A DNA stretch of 10,084 nt from Bacteroidales bacterium (GTDB lineage: Bacteria > Bacteroidota > Bacteroidia > Bacteroidales > UBA4181), in NCBI GenBank assembly GCA_028700615.1, contig JAQVSH010000051.1, positions 1 to 10,084 on the forward strand. The letters run 5' to 3'. Below, piece by piece: positions 1 to 5,587 of this stretch. How positions within the stretch are numbered: position 1 is the first letter of the stretch; every line of letters starts with the position of its first letter. The notes under the pieces were generated by a model. The model saw nothing but the letters and a program-made list of their open reading frames with translations. It ran no database searches and was not told the origin of the DNA. A program made the translations under genes and the position numbers.

Positions 1-1
1 G

Positions 2-133
2 ATGAAAGAAATGTATGACGCCCTGAAAGCGCATGGCATTCAGACTGCTTTTTCAGGTCCGGTGGGTTCACATGAATGGCAGGTCTGGAGGTTTCATTTA
101 TATGACTTTGCTCAGCTTGTTTTTCAAAAATAA
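2..133 (+). CDS. CE1-like esterase, C-terminal end (5' end outside window)
   Basis: The frame is open from the left edge to TAA at 131-133 and gives 43 residues. It carries a GSHEWQVWR motif followed by LYDFAQLVF. In Bacteroidota CE1-type esterases of the feruloyl/acetyl xylan esterase and enterochelin-esterase-like group, a near-identical H-E-W-x-x-W-R stretch close to the C-terminus supplies the catalytic histidine, followed by a last helix ending in (D/E)F-x-x-L-(L/V)F. The fragment is therefore read as the end of such an alpha/beta hydrolase, removing ester-linked acyl or feruloyl groups from hemicellulose. The GH43 gene 84 bp downstream on the same strand fits a shared role in xylan or arabinan use. 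The nucleophile and the rest of the fold are outside the window, so the exact substrate cannot be judged. Confidence 0.62.
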   Translation: MKEMYDALKAHGIQTAFSGPVGSHEWQVWRFHLYDFAQLVFQK

Positions 134-183
134 TTGAATTTCAAAAGTTTATTTCGATATTCAAAGGGGGGATTGCTTACTTA

Positions 184-210
184 TTAACTCACTGACTCAT
201 TTAACTCACT
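184..210 (+). repeat. 10-bp direct repeat upstream of the GH43 gene
   Basis: TTAACTCACT occurs perfectly at 184-193 and again at 201-210, starts 17 bp apart, with GACTCAT (itself similar to part of the repeat) between. It lies 7-33 bp before the GH43 start codon, so it is in the leader or core promoter region. It could be a tandem binding site for a regulator of carbohydrate genes, or chance in a short AT-rich leader. No clear TAnnTTTG box was found in this gap. Confidence 0.4.
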
Positions 211-217
211 AAATTGT

Positions 218-1945
218 ATGAAGCCATTATTTTTATTTTTCATGATGCTCTTATCCTGTGCCTGTTGTACGTCTCAGGTTCAGAAAGAACAAACTGCGGT
301 GATTACCTATTGTAACCCGGTAGATATCAGCTATCGGTTTACTCTCGAAATGCCTTCGCGAAGAGAGGCCGCGGATCCTACCATGATCCGGTTTAAAGAC
401 GAGTTTTATCTCTTTGCTTCAAAATCAGGAGGGTATTGGCATTCTAAAGACATGGCCCAATGGACATTTATTGAGACCGATCAGATTCCGGCAGAAGAGT
501 ATGCGCCTACTGTTTTTGCGCTGAAAGACACGCTGTTTTTTCTTGCTTCTTCCAATACCCAGAGCACCGTGTATAAGAGCACCGATCCTCTGAGCGGGAA
601 ATGGAGCGTTGCGGTGGAAAAATTGCAGATGCCTGTATGGGATCCGGCCTTCTTTCTGGATGAGGACAACCGGCTTTTCCTATACTGGGGATGTTCAGAC
701 AGGAGGCCTCTTTACGGAGAAGAGGTGGATTATAAAAATAATTTTGCCTTTATGGGTGAGCCCAAAACCTTGCTCCAGGCCAACCCGAAGGAGTATGGAT
801 GGGAAGTTCCGGGCGATTACAATACACTGGTCAATCAAAGGCCGTGGATTGAAGGTTCCTGGATGAACAAACACAACGGTAAATATTATTTGCAGTATGC
901 CGGTCCCGGGACGGAATATAAAAGCTATGCCGATGCAGTCTATGTCTCGGAGAATCCCCTGGGCCCCTTTACCTTGCAGTCTCACAATCCTTTTTCATAT
1001 AAACCTGAAGGCTTTGCGGCAGGAGCGGGGCATGGCAGCTCGTATGCGGATGCTTATGGAAACTATTGGCACATTAGCACGATCACCATTTCGCAGAAAC
1101 ATAATTTTGAGCGGAGATTGGGCATTTTCCCGACATTTTTTGATCCTAAGGGAACGATGTACACCATCACTAAGTATGGAGATTATCCGTTGATCATTCC
1201 GCAGGGCAAGATCCGGAGTTTTGAAGAAATCTTCCCCGGATGGATGTTGCTGTCATACAATAAAAAAGTGGAGGTGTCTTCCTCGGTGGATTCTCTCCCT
1301 GCATACAATATGACCGATGAGGACATCAGAACCTATTGGGCGGCCGGAAGCGGCAATGCCAATGAGTACGCGATGCTGGACATGGGTGAGTTGTACGATG
1401 TCTATGCTGTGCAGATTAATTTTGCCGAACACAATACCGCAATCCTTGGCAGGCAGAAGAATCTGTATCACAGATATGTTTTGGAATACTCTGGTGACGG
1501 GGTTCACTGGAATACACTGGCGGATAAGTCGAAGAACACTACCGACAATACCCATGAGTATATTCAGTTGCAGGATAAAGTAAACTGCAGATACCTGAAG
1601 ATTAAGAATGTTCAGGTTCCGGGAGGTCATTTTGCCATCAGCGGGTTCAGGGCTTTTGGCAAGGGATCCGGGGCTGCGCCCGAGAAGGTGAGCCAGTTTA
1701 CCGCCGTCAGAAATCAGGAAGACAAAAGAAGCGTGACGCTTCGCTGGGACAAACCGGCCAATGCCACCGGGTATGTTATCAGTTATGGGATAGATCAGAA
1801 GATGCTATATCAGAGCTATATGGTCTACGGACAGGACTCTGTAACGATCCGTAGCCTGAATGCCAACCTTCCCTACTATTTTACCATTGAATCTTTTAAT
1901 GAAAACGGAATCACCCCGGGCGGAAATATAATATTGGCGGAATAG
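218..1945 (+). CDS. Family 43 glycoside hydrolase lipoprotein with discoidin and Fn3 domains
   Basis: The 575-residue protein starts with a lysine-poor hydrophobic signal (residues 2-13) and a cysteine cluster (C14, C16, C17) consistent with a lipoprotein signal, so it is probably anchored in the outer membrane. Residues about 30-335 form the five-bladed GH43 propeller. The expected catalytic trio is visible: D53 in ADPT (general base), D142 in WDPAFF (pKa modulator) and E212 in WIEGSW (general acid), plus H272 in GAGHGS. Residues about 346-482 look like an F5/8-type C (discoidin) carbohydrate-binding module with YVLEYSGDGVHW and RYLKIKN signatures. Residues about 490-572 look like a fibronectin type III domain (VTLRWDKP, YYFTIESFNENG). 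GH43 enzymes are mostly arabinofuranosidases, xylosidases or arabinanases acting with inversion; the subfamily cannot be set by eye. The CE1-like esterase just upstream supports hemicellulose breakdown. There is no Shine-Dalgarno sequence before the ATG, which is usual in Bacteroidota. Confidence 0.93.
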   Translation: MKPLFLFFMMLLSCACCTSQVQKEQTAVITYCNPVDISYRFTLEMPSRREAADPTMIRFKDEFYLFASKSGGYWHSKDMAQWTFIETDQIPAEEYAPTVFALKDTLFFLASSNTQSTVYKSTDPLSGKWSVAVEKLQMPVWDPAFFLDEDNRLFLYWGCSDRRPLYGEEVDYKNNFAFMGEPKTLLQANPKEYGWEVPGDYNTLVNQRPWIEGSWMNKHNGKYYLQYAGPGTEYKSYADAVYVSENPLGPFTLQSHNPFSYKPEGFAAGAGHGSSYADAYGNYWHISTITISQKHNFERRLGIFPTFFDPKGTMYTITKYGDYPLIIPQGKIRSFEEIFPGWMLLSYNKKVEVSSSVDSLPAYNMTDEDIRTYWAAGSGNANEYAMLDMGELYDVYAVQINFAEHNTAILGRQKNLYHRYVLEYSGDGVHWNTLADKSKNTTDNTHEYIQLQDKVNCRYLKIKNVQVPGGHFAISGFRAFGKGSGAAPEKVSQFTAVRNQEDKRSVTLRWDKPANATGYVISYGIDQKMLYQSYMVYGQDSVTIRSLNANLPYYFTIESFNENGITPGGNIILAE

Positions 1946-1950
1946 GAGCG

Positions 1951-2006
1951 AAGCCGGTAAACCGCGCCTCATCAAAGAGATATTCCTGGCTTACCGGCCT
2001 GCTTTT
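1951..2006 (+). terminator. Candidate terminator hairpin after the GH43 gene
   Basis: GCCGGTAA (1953-1960) pairs perfectly with TTACCGGC (1991-1998), 8 bp with five G-C pairs, starting 7 bp after the GH43 stop. The loop is long (30 nt), and the T-run is short (CTTTTC at 2002-2007). This is a plausible but imperfect intrinsic terminator. Confidence 0.35.
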
Positions 2007-2065
2007 CAATGGCAGAATTTCGCCCGAAGATGGCAGAGGGCTGGTTCTTTATGATGTGCCGTAAT

Positions 2066-2100
2066 AATCTGTGACATATATTAAATATGCCACAGATTTT
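2066..2100 (+). terminator. Strong hairpin with short T-run between GH43 and the DUF6249-like gene
   Basis: AATCTGTG (2066-2073) pairs with CACAGATT (2091-2098). After one A-C mismatch the pairing continues with CATAT (2075-2079) against ATATG (2085-2089), leaving a 5-nt loop. The right arm runs into TTTT (2097-2100). It could be an intrinsic terminator for the upstream unit. Its symmetry also allows an operator or leader role for the sigma-factor unit that begins 57 bp later. A TTTG follows at 2098-2101, but no good -7 box sits at the expected distance (TAATCTAA at 2121 is a poor match), so no promoter is called. Confidence 0.5.
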
Positions 2101-2156
2101 GTAACCTTTTCGCTATATCATAATCTAAACCATACATTAACTTAATCATTAAGAAT

Positions 2157-2492
2157 ATGGGACTTTTTATCATTTTACTGATTGTGGTATTTCCGGTGTG
2201 CGGATTGATGGGTTATTACATAAGAACCAGAAATTCAGAACGGATAAAACTCATTGAACAAGGTCTTAATCCGGATGAAGGATTGAATATTACGGAGTAT
2301 CAAAAACAGGCAAACTTAAAAAATGGGGTGTTATTGCTCTCATTGGGACTGGGTTTGCTTTGCGGACACCTGCTGGTAATTAATTATGAGATGATGGATG
2401 AAATTATTACCTATTTGATGATGTTACTTATTTTCGGAGGCATAGGATTTCTGATCAACTATAGAATCACAAACAACCGGAATAGCAGGTGA
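2157..2492 (+). CDS. Small membrane protein, DUF6249-like
   Basis: This is a 111-residue protein with three probable membrane segments at about residues 3-21, 56-74 and 82-101. Between the first two is a charged cytoplasmic stretch with SERIKLIEQGLNPDEG. An N-terminal helix followed by the ERxxLIExG(L/A) motif is typical of the DUF6249 family of Bacteroidota, whose members often sit next to ECF sigma factors; this assignment is from memory of the motif. The start ATG at 2157 follows an A-rich stretch (CATTAAGAAT) with no Shine-Dalgarno. The stop codon lies 2 bp before the sigma factor start at 2495, so the two are almost certainly co-transcribed. The biochemical function is unknown; it may sense or transmit an envelope signal to the sigma factor. 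Confidence 0.82.
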   Translation: MGLFIILLIVVFPVCGLMGYYIRTRNSERIKLIEQGLNPDEGLNITEYQKQANLKNGVLLLSLGLGLLCGHLLVINYEMMDEIITYLMMLLIFGGIGFLINYRITNNRNSR

Positions 2493-2494
2493 AA

Positions 2495-3031
2495 ATGGAA
2501 TCTGACATCATTAAAAAAGCTATCTCCGGAGATCCTGAGGCGCTGTCTTTTTTAATTGATAAATACAAAAATGTTGCTTATAATTTAGCGTTAAGTATTG
2601 TTAGAAATCAGGAAGATGCCAAAGACATCACTCAGGATAGCTTTTTAAAGGTGCTTGAGAATATAGGCAGATTTCGTAATGAGTCTAAATTTTCAACATG
2701 GTTGTATAGGATAGTGTATAATCAGTCAGTTGTTTTTTCACAATGCGCTAATAGAGTACATAAAGTTGATTATGTCCTGGTGATTGCGAATCCGGAGCAT
2801 CATGAAAATCCGGAGACGAATGAAGAGAGTGAAATCAGAATAAAGGAGTTGTACGATGCCATTCAATTGTTGAATGATTCCGACAGGCATGTTATTATGC
2901 TTTTTTATCTTGCCGAAAAATCTATCCGGGATATTTCACAAATAACCGGATTTAGTGTGGCTAACATTAAGGTGATTTTACACAGAGCGAGAAAGAAATT
3001 ATACGAGATCATGAAAGATGGAAACAAATGA
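2495..3031 (+). CDS. ECF-type RNA polymerase sigma factor
   Basis: The 178-residue protein has the two-domain layout of an extracytoplasmic-function sigma factor. Sigma region 2 spans about residues 10-80 with EDAKDITQDSFLKVLENI (residues 40-57, core binding) and FSTWLYRIVYN (-10 recognition). Sigma region 4 spans about 113-170 with a helix-turn-helix SIRDISQITGFSVANIKVI (143-161) followed by HRARKKL. It directs core polymerase to a dedicated promoter set in response to an unknown signal. The ATG at 2495 is preferred over an in-frame GTG at 2489 because it avoids overlapping the previous gene and gives the usual ECF N-terminus. It overlaps the next gene by 14 bp, implying coupled translation. 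The linker (residues about 81-112) is hydrophilic and variable, as is usual. Confidence 0.95.
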   Translation: MESDIIKKAISGDPEALSFLIDKYKNVAYNLALSIVRNQEDAKDITQDSFLKVLENIGRFRNESKFSTWLYRIVYNQSVVFSQCANRVHKVDYVLVIANPEHHENPETNEESEIRIKELYDAIQLLNDSDRHVIMLFYLAEKSIRDISQITGFSVANIKVILHRARKKLYEIMKDGNK

Positions 3032-3356
3032 TGATTTAATAAAAAAAACTTTGCAAAGGGGCTTGCAAAAAATTGATGATCATTCTTTTACCGCACAGAT
3101 TGTTGAGTCACATTTGGCTAAAAAACGAATGGCCCACCACACCAGACCATTTTATAATTTCATGCCGATCATTGTGGGGTTATCCCTGGTACTGATCAGT
3201 CTGGGATTTATCCTATTGATCAAACATAATGATCCCTGGATGATGGAGGCCAACTTTACGTTGAAGCATGGATTAATAAGCTTTGTATTGTCCTTTATAT
3301 TTTTGATCCATAACTGCATAGATGATTTTTCCCTTCTTAAAACGGGATATAAATAG
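3018..3356 (+). CDS. Two-helix membrane protein, candidate regulator of the sigma factor
   Basis: This 112-residue protein has a soluble N-terminus of about 45 residues (DDLIKKTLQRGLQKIDDHSF onward) and two hydrophobic segments at about 48-68 and 84-100. Its start overlaps the sigma factor's end by 14 bp. A short cytoplasmic N-terminus, membrane anchor and overlap with an ECF sigma gene are what an anti-sigma factor would show. However, no zinc-binding HxxxCxxC anti-sigma motif is present and no large periplasmic sensor domain exists. In Bacteroidota, short proteins of this type, some under DUF5056, follow ECF sigma genes; the family assignment is tentative. The role of sigma factor partner is inferred from position only. 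Confidence 0.72.
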   Translation: METNDDLIKKTLQRGLQKIDDHSFTAQIVESHLAKKRMAHHTRPFYNFMPIIVGLSLVLISLGFILLIKHNDPWMMEANFTLKHGLISFVLSFIFLIHNCIDDFSLLKTGYK

Positions 3357-3412
3357 AACTTCTGTGATTTTTTATTGCCGATGGGTTGCTCCAGATATTC
3401 TTCATTCATTTC

Positions 3413-3490
3413 GTTTTATATAAGAATCTTTCTAAAAATCTTGTTTTATATAATAGCAATTTCTATTTTTGATAAGGTGATATAAAACAA
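3413..3490. repeat. Three copies of GTTTTATAT, two direct and one inverted
   Basis: GTTTTATATAA occurs at 3413-3423 and 3443-3453. The inverted form ATATAAAAC is at 3480-3488. The second and third copies form an 11-bp perfect inverted repeat (TTGTTTTATAT 3441-3451 with ATATAAAACAA 3480-3490) around a 28-nt loop. It sits downstream of the sigma unit. It may be a transcript-end structure or a protein-binding array; the AT-rich sequence makes partial chance repeats possible. Confidence 0.45.
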
Positions 3491-3769
3491 AATCAAGTGG
3501 TTAACCACTTCCGTCAATCCGCTATATTTTCAGTCTGCGCCGAGGCCTCTGTCAACTACGGACGGGATGCCAAAACAACGGTGGTTGGCCAACAGATGTT
3601 CATTGCGTTGCGGAATGTTGCGGATCCGACGGCATTCGATTTCCTGTATTGTGAGGAGTGATCCCCTCCCATTTTTATTTGGCCAAAGCTCCGGGAAGCC
3701 TACACCATTAGGTCACAGGTGAGGAACGCGTTGAACAAAATGGTGCAAGATTTGTTAGTTATTAAATAA
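3476..3769 (+). pseudogene. Unidentified gene remnant interrupted by one in-frame TGA
   Basis: The frame that follows the TAA at 3473-3475 is open to a TGA at 3659-3661 and gives protein-like sequence there, including GRDAKTTVVGQQMF and LRNVADPTAFDFLYCEE. The same frame then continues past the TGA through PKLREAYTIRSQVRNALNKM and VQDLLVIK to TAA at 3767-3769. Both halves have balanced codon use, and the part from about 3530 is clearly richer in G+C than its AT-rich flanks. This suggests the 3' end of a gene whose 5' part is lost and which has gained a nonsense codon. I do not recognise the family. The likely coding part begins near 3530; the stretch 3476-3529 may be unrelated. The -33 box of the downstream toxin-antitoxin promoter lies within its last codons. 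Confidence 0.35.
3495..3510. repeat. Perfect 16-bp palindrome
   Basis: AAGTGGTTAACCACTT is exactly its own reverse complement and has no spacer. It lies between the AT-rich GTTTTATAT repeats and the GC-richer gene remnant, so it sits at a composition boundary. It could be a dimer-binding operator or a scar at a recombination junction. No intact gene begins close downstream. Confidence 0.5.
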
Positions 3770-3782
3770 GTACCTATATTTG
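3751..3782 (+). promoter_or_regulatory. Bacteroidetes-type promoter of the yefM-yoeB unit
   Basis: TTTG at 3751-3754 and TATATTTG at 3775-3782 match the -33 (TTTG) and -7 (TAnnTTTG) consensus of the Bacteroidetes primary sigma factor exactly, with 20 bp between them. Transcription would start roughly at 3788-3791, leaving a leader of about 22-25 nt before the antitoxin ATG at 3813. Confidence 0.8.
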
Positions 3783-3787
3783 TACCT
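3770..3787 (+). promoter_or_regulatory. Likely YefM-YoeB autoregulatory operator
   Basis: GTACCT is repeated at 3770-3775 and 3782-3787, flanking and overlapping the -7 box. The two GTAC cores are 12 bp apart centre to centre. The E. coli yefM-yoeB operator, as I recall, is built from TGTACA cores spaced about one helical turn apart (12 bp) and repressed by the YefM-YoeB complex. The match in core, spacing and placement over the promoter supports the same autorepression here; binding itself is inferred. Confidence 0.6.
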
Positions 3788-3812
3788 GATTAATAACTTA
3801 AAAACCACAGAT

Positions 3813-4070
3813 ATGATTGCCGCAAACTATACCGAATTTAGAACAGGACTAAAAAAGTATCTTGATAGCGTTGAAGAGAACAACGAGACCTTGATCATCA
3901 AAAGAGGAACAGGAAACGGAACTGTTTTAATTTCATTGGATGAATATAATTCAATAATGGAGACGGTCCATCTTTTAAGCTCTAAAGCCAATGCTGATAG
4001 ACTCTACGAGTCAATTAAGCAAATCAAAGAGGGAAAGAAAGTTAGTAAGAATCTAATTGAAGAAAAATGA
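3813..4070 (+). CDS. yefM: Type II antitoxin, YefM/Phd family
   Basis: The 85-residue protein has the YefM/Phd N-terminal DNA-binding fold: MIAANYTEFRTGLKKYLDSV (strand and helix), ETLIIKR, then VLISLDEYNSIMETVHLL. The tail from about residue 55 is charged and would wrap the toxin. It should neutralise the YoeB toxin and repress its own promoter. The ATG at 3813 is chosen over an in-frame TTG at 3780 because the TTG lies inside the promoter -7 box and would precede the transcript start. The stop codon overlaps the toxin start (ATGA, 4067-4070), which keeps antitoxin translated ahead of toxin. Confidence 0.94.
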   Translation: MIAANYTEFRTGLKKYLDSVEENNETLIIKRGTGNGTVLISLDEYNSIMETVHLLSSKANADRLYESIKQIKEGKKVSKNLIEEK

Positions 4071-4327
4071 TTATTACTTTCTCTAAAAACTCATGGGAAG
4101 ATTACACTTCCTGGCTTACAGAAGACAAGAACATGTTGAAAAAAATTAACGAATTGATTCGGGATATTCAAAGAACTCCTTTTGAAGGTAAAGGCAAGCC
4201 AGAGCCATTAAAGTATGATTTATCCGGATTATGGTCGCGAAGAATTGACAGAGAGCATAGATTAGTTTATCAAATAAAGGATGAGGAAATTCTAATTTAT
4301 AGCTGCAGATATCATTACGATAAATAA
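4067..4327 (+). CDS. yoeB: Type II toxin, YoeB-family ribosome-dependent mRNA endonuclease
   Basis: The 86-residue protein has the length and architecture of YoeB/Txe. The catalytic residues fall at exactly the E. coli numbering: E46 (GKGKPEPLK), R65 (DREHRLVY) and H83 with Y84 (CRYHYDK). The family has a RelE fold, enters the ribosomal A site and cuts mRNA during translation. The active site is intact, so the toxin should be functional. It overlaps yefM by 4 bp. The module is an isolated pair between two gene remnants, as expected for a mobile or stabilising TA cassette. Confidence 0.95.
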   Translation: MIITFSKNSWEDYTSWLTEDKNMLKKINELIRDIQRTPFEGKGKPEPLKYDLSGLWSRRIDREHRLVYQIKDEEILIYSCRYHYDK

Positions 4328-4360
4328 CAACACTTCGAAATATGAGAGAGTAGGCCGTGG

Positions 4361-4495
4361 TCAATCCATCCGATTGGGGACGAGCAACTGTAAAATGGCG
4401 TTCTCTGTCAAAGTTCCTTTAAACAATAGAGGTTTTCGCCCGTCCTTGTTTTTCCATAGCTTTAGTTGCCCTATAATATCTCGTTCTATTTTCAT
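4361..4495 (-). pseudogene. AAA_14/DUF4143 ATPase remnant with the middle deleted
   Basis: The 44-residue frame starts with MKIERDIIGQLKLWKN and DGRKPLL, the N-terminus of the ATP-binding proteins that carry AAA_14 and DUF4143 domains. In that family the next residues are normally (L/I)RGARQVGKT, the Walker A P-loop. Here LLFKG is instead followed by TLTENAILQLLVP, which resembles the C-terminal DUF4143 motif FKGALTENYILQSL. The two ends of a protein of roughly 400 residues thus appear joined at a short R/K-G similarity, with some 300 codons missing, and the frame then ends after NRMD. The family is multicopy in Bacteroidales; its cellular role is poorly defined. The fragment lacks all ATPase motifs and is surely non-functional. 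Confidence 0.68.
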
Positions 4496-4508
4496 TTTTC
4501 ACATATTA

Positions 4509-4549
4509 CGTGTAGTTTTCGTGTTTAAAATCACATTTTCTGCACGAAA
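4509..4549 (-). promoter_or_regulatory. Symmetric CGTG repeat upstream of the ATPase remnant
   Basis: CGTG occurs at 4509-4512 and 4520-4523, and the inverted forms CACA at 4532-4535 and CACG at 4543-4546, all with 11-bp periodicity inside each pair. An outer 7-bp perfect inverted repeat TTTCGTG (4517-4523) and CACGAAA (4543-4549) is part of it. It lies 14-54 bp before the start of the AAA/DUF4143 remnant, where its promoter or operator would be. This is probably the retained control region of that gene; the binding protein is unknown. Confidence 0.42.
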
Positions 4550-4934
4550 TAATGGCAGATATATACTTTGTTTCAGAAATGACCCCAAAATGGTATCTGT
4601 TGAAACATGTGGAGTTCCGTGATGTGACTCCCCAAAATTTTAGTATAACTTTGCTGAACAAACCGTGCGTAATGAAACGCTATTACACTTTCAATAAAAA
4701 CCGTCCGGGCAGACAAAATCATTTCATGATGGGCTCAATGAGAGATTATTCAATGACTACAAAGATTTTTTAAAATGGATATCTGTAAACAGATGTTTTA
4801 TGAGATGCTTGACAAGAGCTTGCATGAGCTTCCCGTTCAGTAAGAGCCTTCGTAAAAGCGTATCATGAGGCAAAGAAACCATAAAATGCCGGCGTACCAT
4901 CCCCCAAAATAAATCATCAGAGAACTCAAAAAAA
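4550..4934. other. Intergenic stretch without a recognisable gene
   Basis: About 385 bp separate the ATPase control region from the pentapeptide gene. A short frame at 4552-4773 (+) and one at 4757-4954 (-) are open, but neither resembles a family I know, and the plus-strand frames break repeatedly. A small inverted repeat ATCTGT-AA-ACAGAT sits at 4781-4794. TAACTTTG at 4646-4653 matches the -7 consensus but lacks a TTTG at the right distance upstream. The stretch may hold decayed sequence or the leader of the pentapeptide gene. Confidence 0.5.
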
Positions 4935-5507
4935 ATGGCAGAATCATATATCAAGGAGACTACTTTTGAAAAGGAGGATTATCAGAAAAACCTGTTCCTT
5001 TACAATGAATTTGAACAATGCAGATTCAGCCATTGCAATCTGTCCGAACAGGATTTGAGCGATGTGAAGTTTGTAGATTGTGAGTTCAGCAGTTGTAATC
5101 TGAGTATGTCAAAATTGTACAATGCAACATTGAGTAATGTCCAATTTGCGGATTGTAAGCTGTTGGGGCTTCATTTTGAGGATGGAAATCGTTTTGGGCT
5201 TTCCTTTTCATTTGATTATTGCCAATTGGATTACGCCTCTTTTTATAAACTCAAGATTCCGAAAACGGTATTTCGCAAGTCTCAATGTAAGGAGGTTGAC
5301 TTTACGGAGTGTGACCTGAACCATGCGGTTTTTGACGATTGTAATCTTTTACTGGCCCGCTTTGATCATTCTAATCTTGAGTGGGTTGATTTTCGGACCT
5401 CCTATAATTTTTCCATTGATCTAGAGATAAACAAAGTGAAGAAAACCAGGTTTCCGCTTTCCGGAATAGCTGGTTTGTTGGATAAATATGACATAATCAT
5501 TGAATAG
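4935..5507 (+). CDS. Pentapeptide-repeat protein
   Basis: The 190-residue protein is built from pentapeptide repeats of the A(D/N)LxX type: FEQCRF-SHCNL-SEQDL-SDVKF-VDCEF-SSCNL from about residue 26, then FADCKL, FDYCQL-DYASF, VDFTECDL-NHAVF-DDCNL-LLARF-DHSNL-EWVDF up to about 153. A break near residues 85-100 (LHFEDGNRFGLSF) interrupts the quadrilateral beta-helix, as in Qnr/McbG-like proteins. The C-terminus FPLSGIAGLLDKYDIIIE forms a capping helix common in this Bacteroidota subgroup. Qnr and McbG relatives mimic DNA and protect gyrase, but most chromosomal homologues have no proven function, so none is assigned here. The ATG at 4935 follows an A-run, without a Shine-Dalgarno. Confidence 0.9.
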   Translation: MAESYIKETTFEKEDYQKNLFLYNEFEQCRFSHCNLSEQDLSDVKFVDCEFSSCNLSMSKLYNATLSNVQFADCKLLGLHFEDGNRFGLSFSFDYCQLDYASFYKLKIPKTVFRKSQCKEVDFTECDLNHAVFDDCNLLLARFDHSNLEWVDFRTSYNFSIDLEINKVKKTRFPLSGIAGLLDKYDIIIE

Positions 5508-5587
5508 AGTTATGATGTTTGCCGGCATGACCCAAACGAGTGTACAGGCCGGAGATCGGATATAACCATTATATAATAGATAATCCA

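Noticed and set aside
3413..3490. CRISPR array
   Set aside because: Only three short AT-rich copies, unequal spacing, one inverted, and no cas genes.
3780..3812. Upstream TTG start for the antitoxin
   Set aside because: It lies in the -7 promoter box and would be before the transcript start; the ATG at 3813 fits the YefM N-terminus.
4552..4773. A 73-residue plus-strand gene
   Set aside because: No recognisable motif, unusual composition and no promoter with proper spacing; treated as an unassigned intergenic stretch.
4816..4831. GAGCTT direct repeat
   Set aside because: Six bases only, in unassigned DNA; not distinguishable from chance.
4757..4954. A 65-residue minus-strand gene overlapping the pentapeptide start
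   Set aside because: Overlaps the 5' end of a clear gene and has no family resemblance; I could not match it to any transposase.
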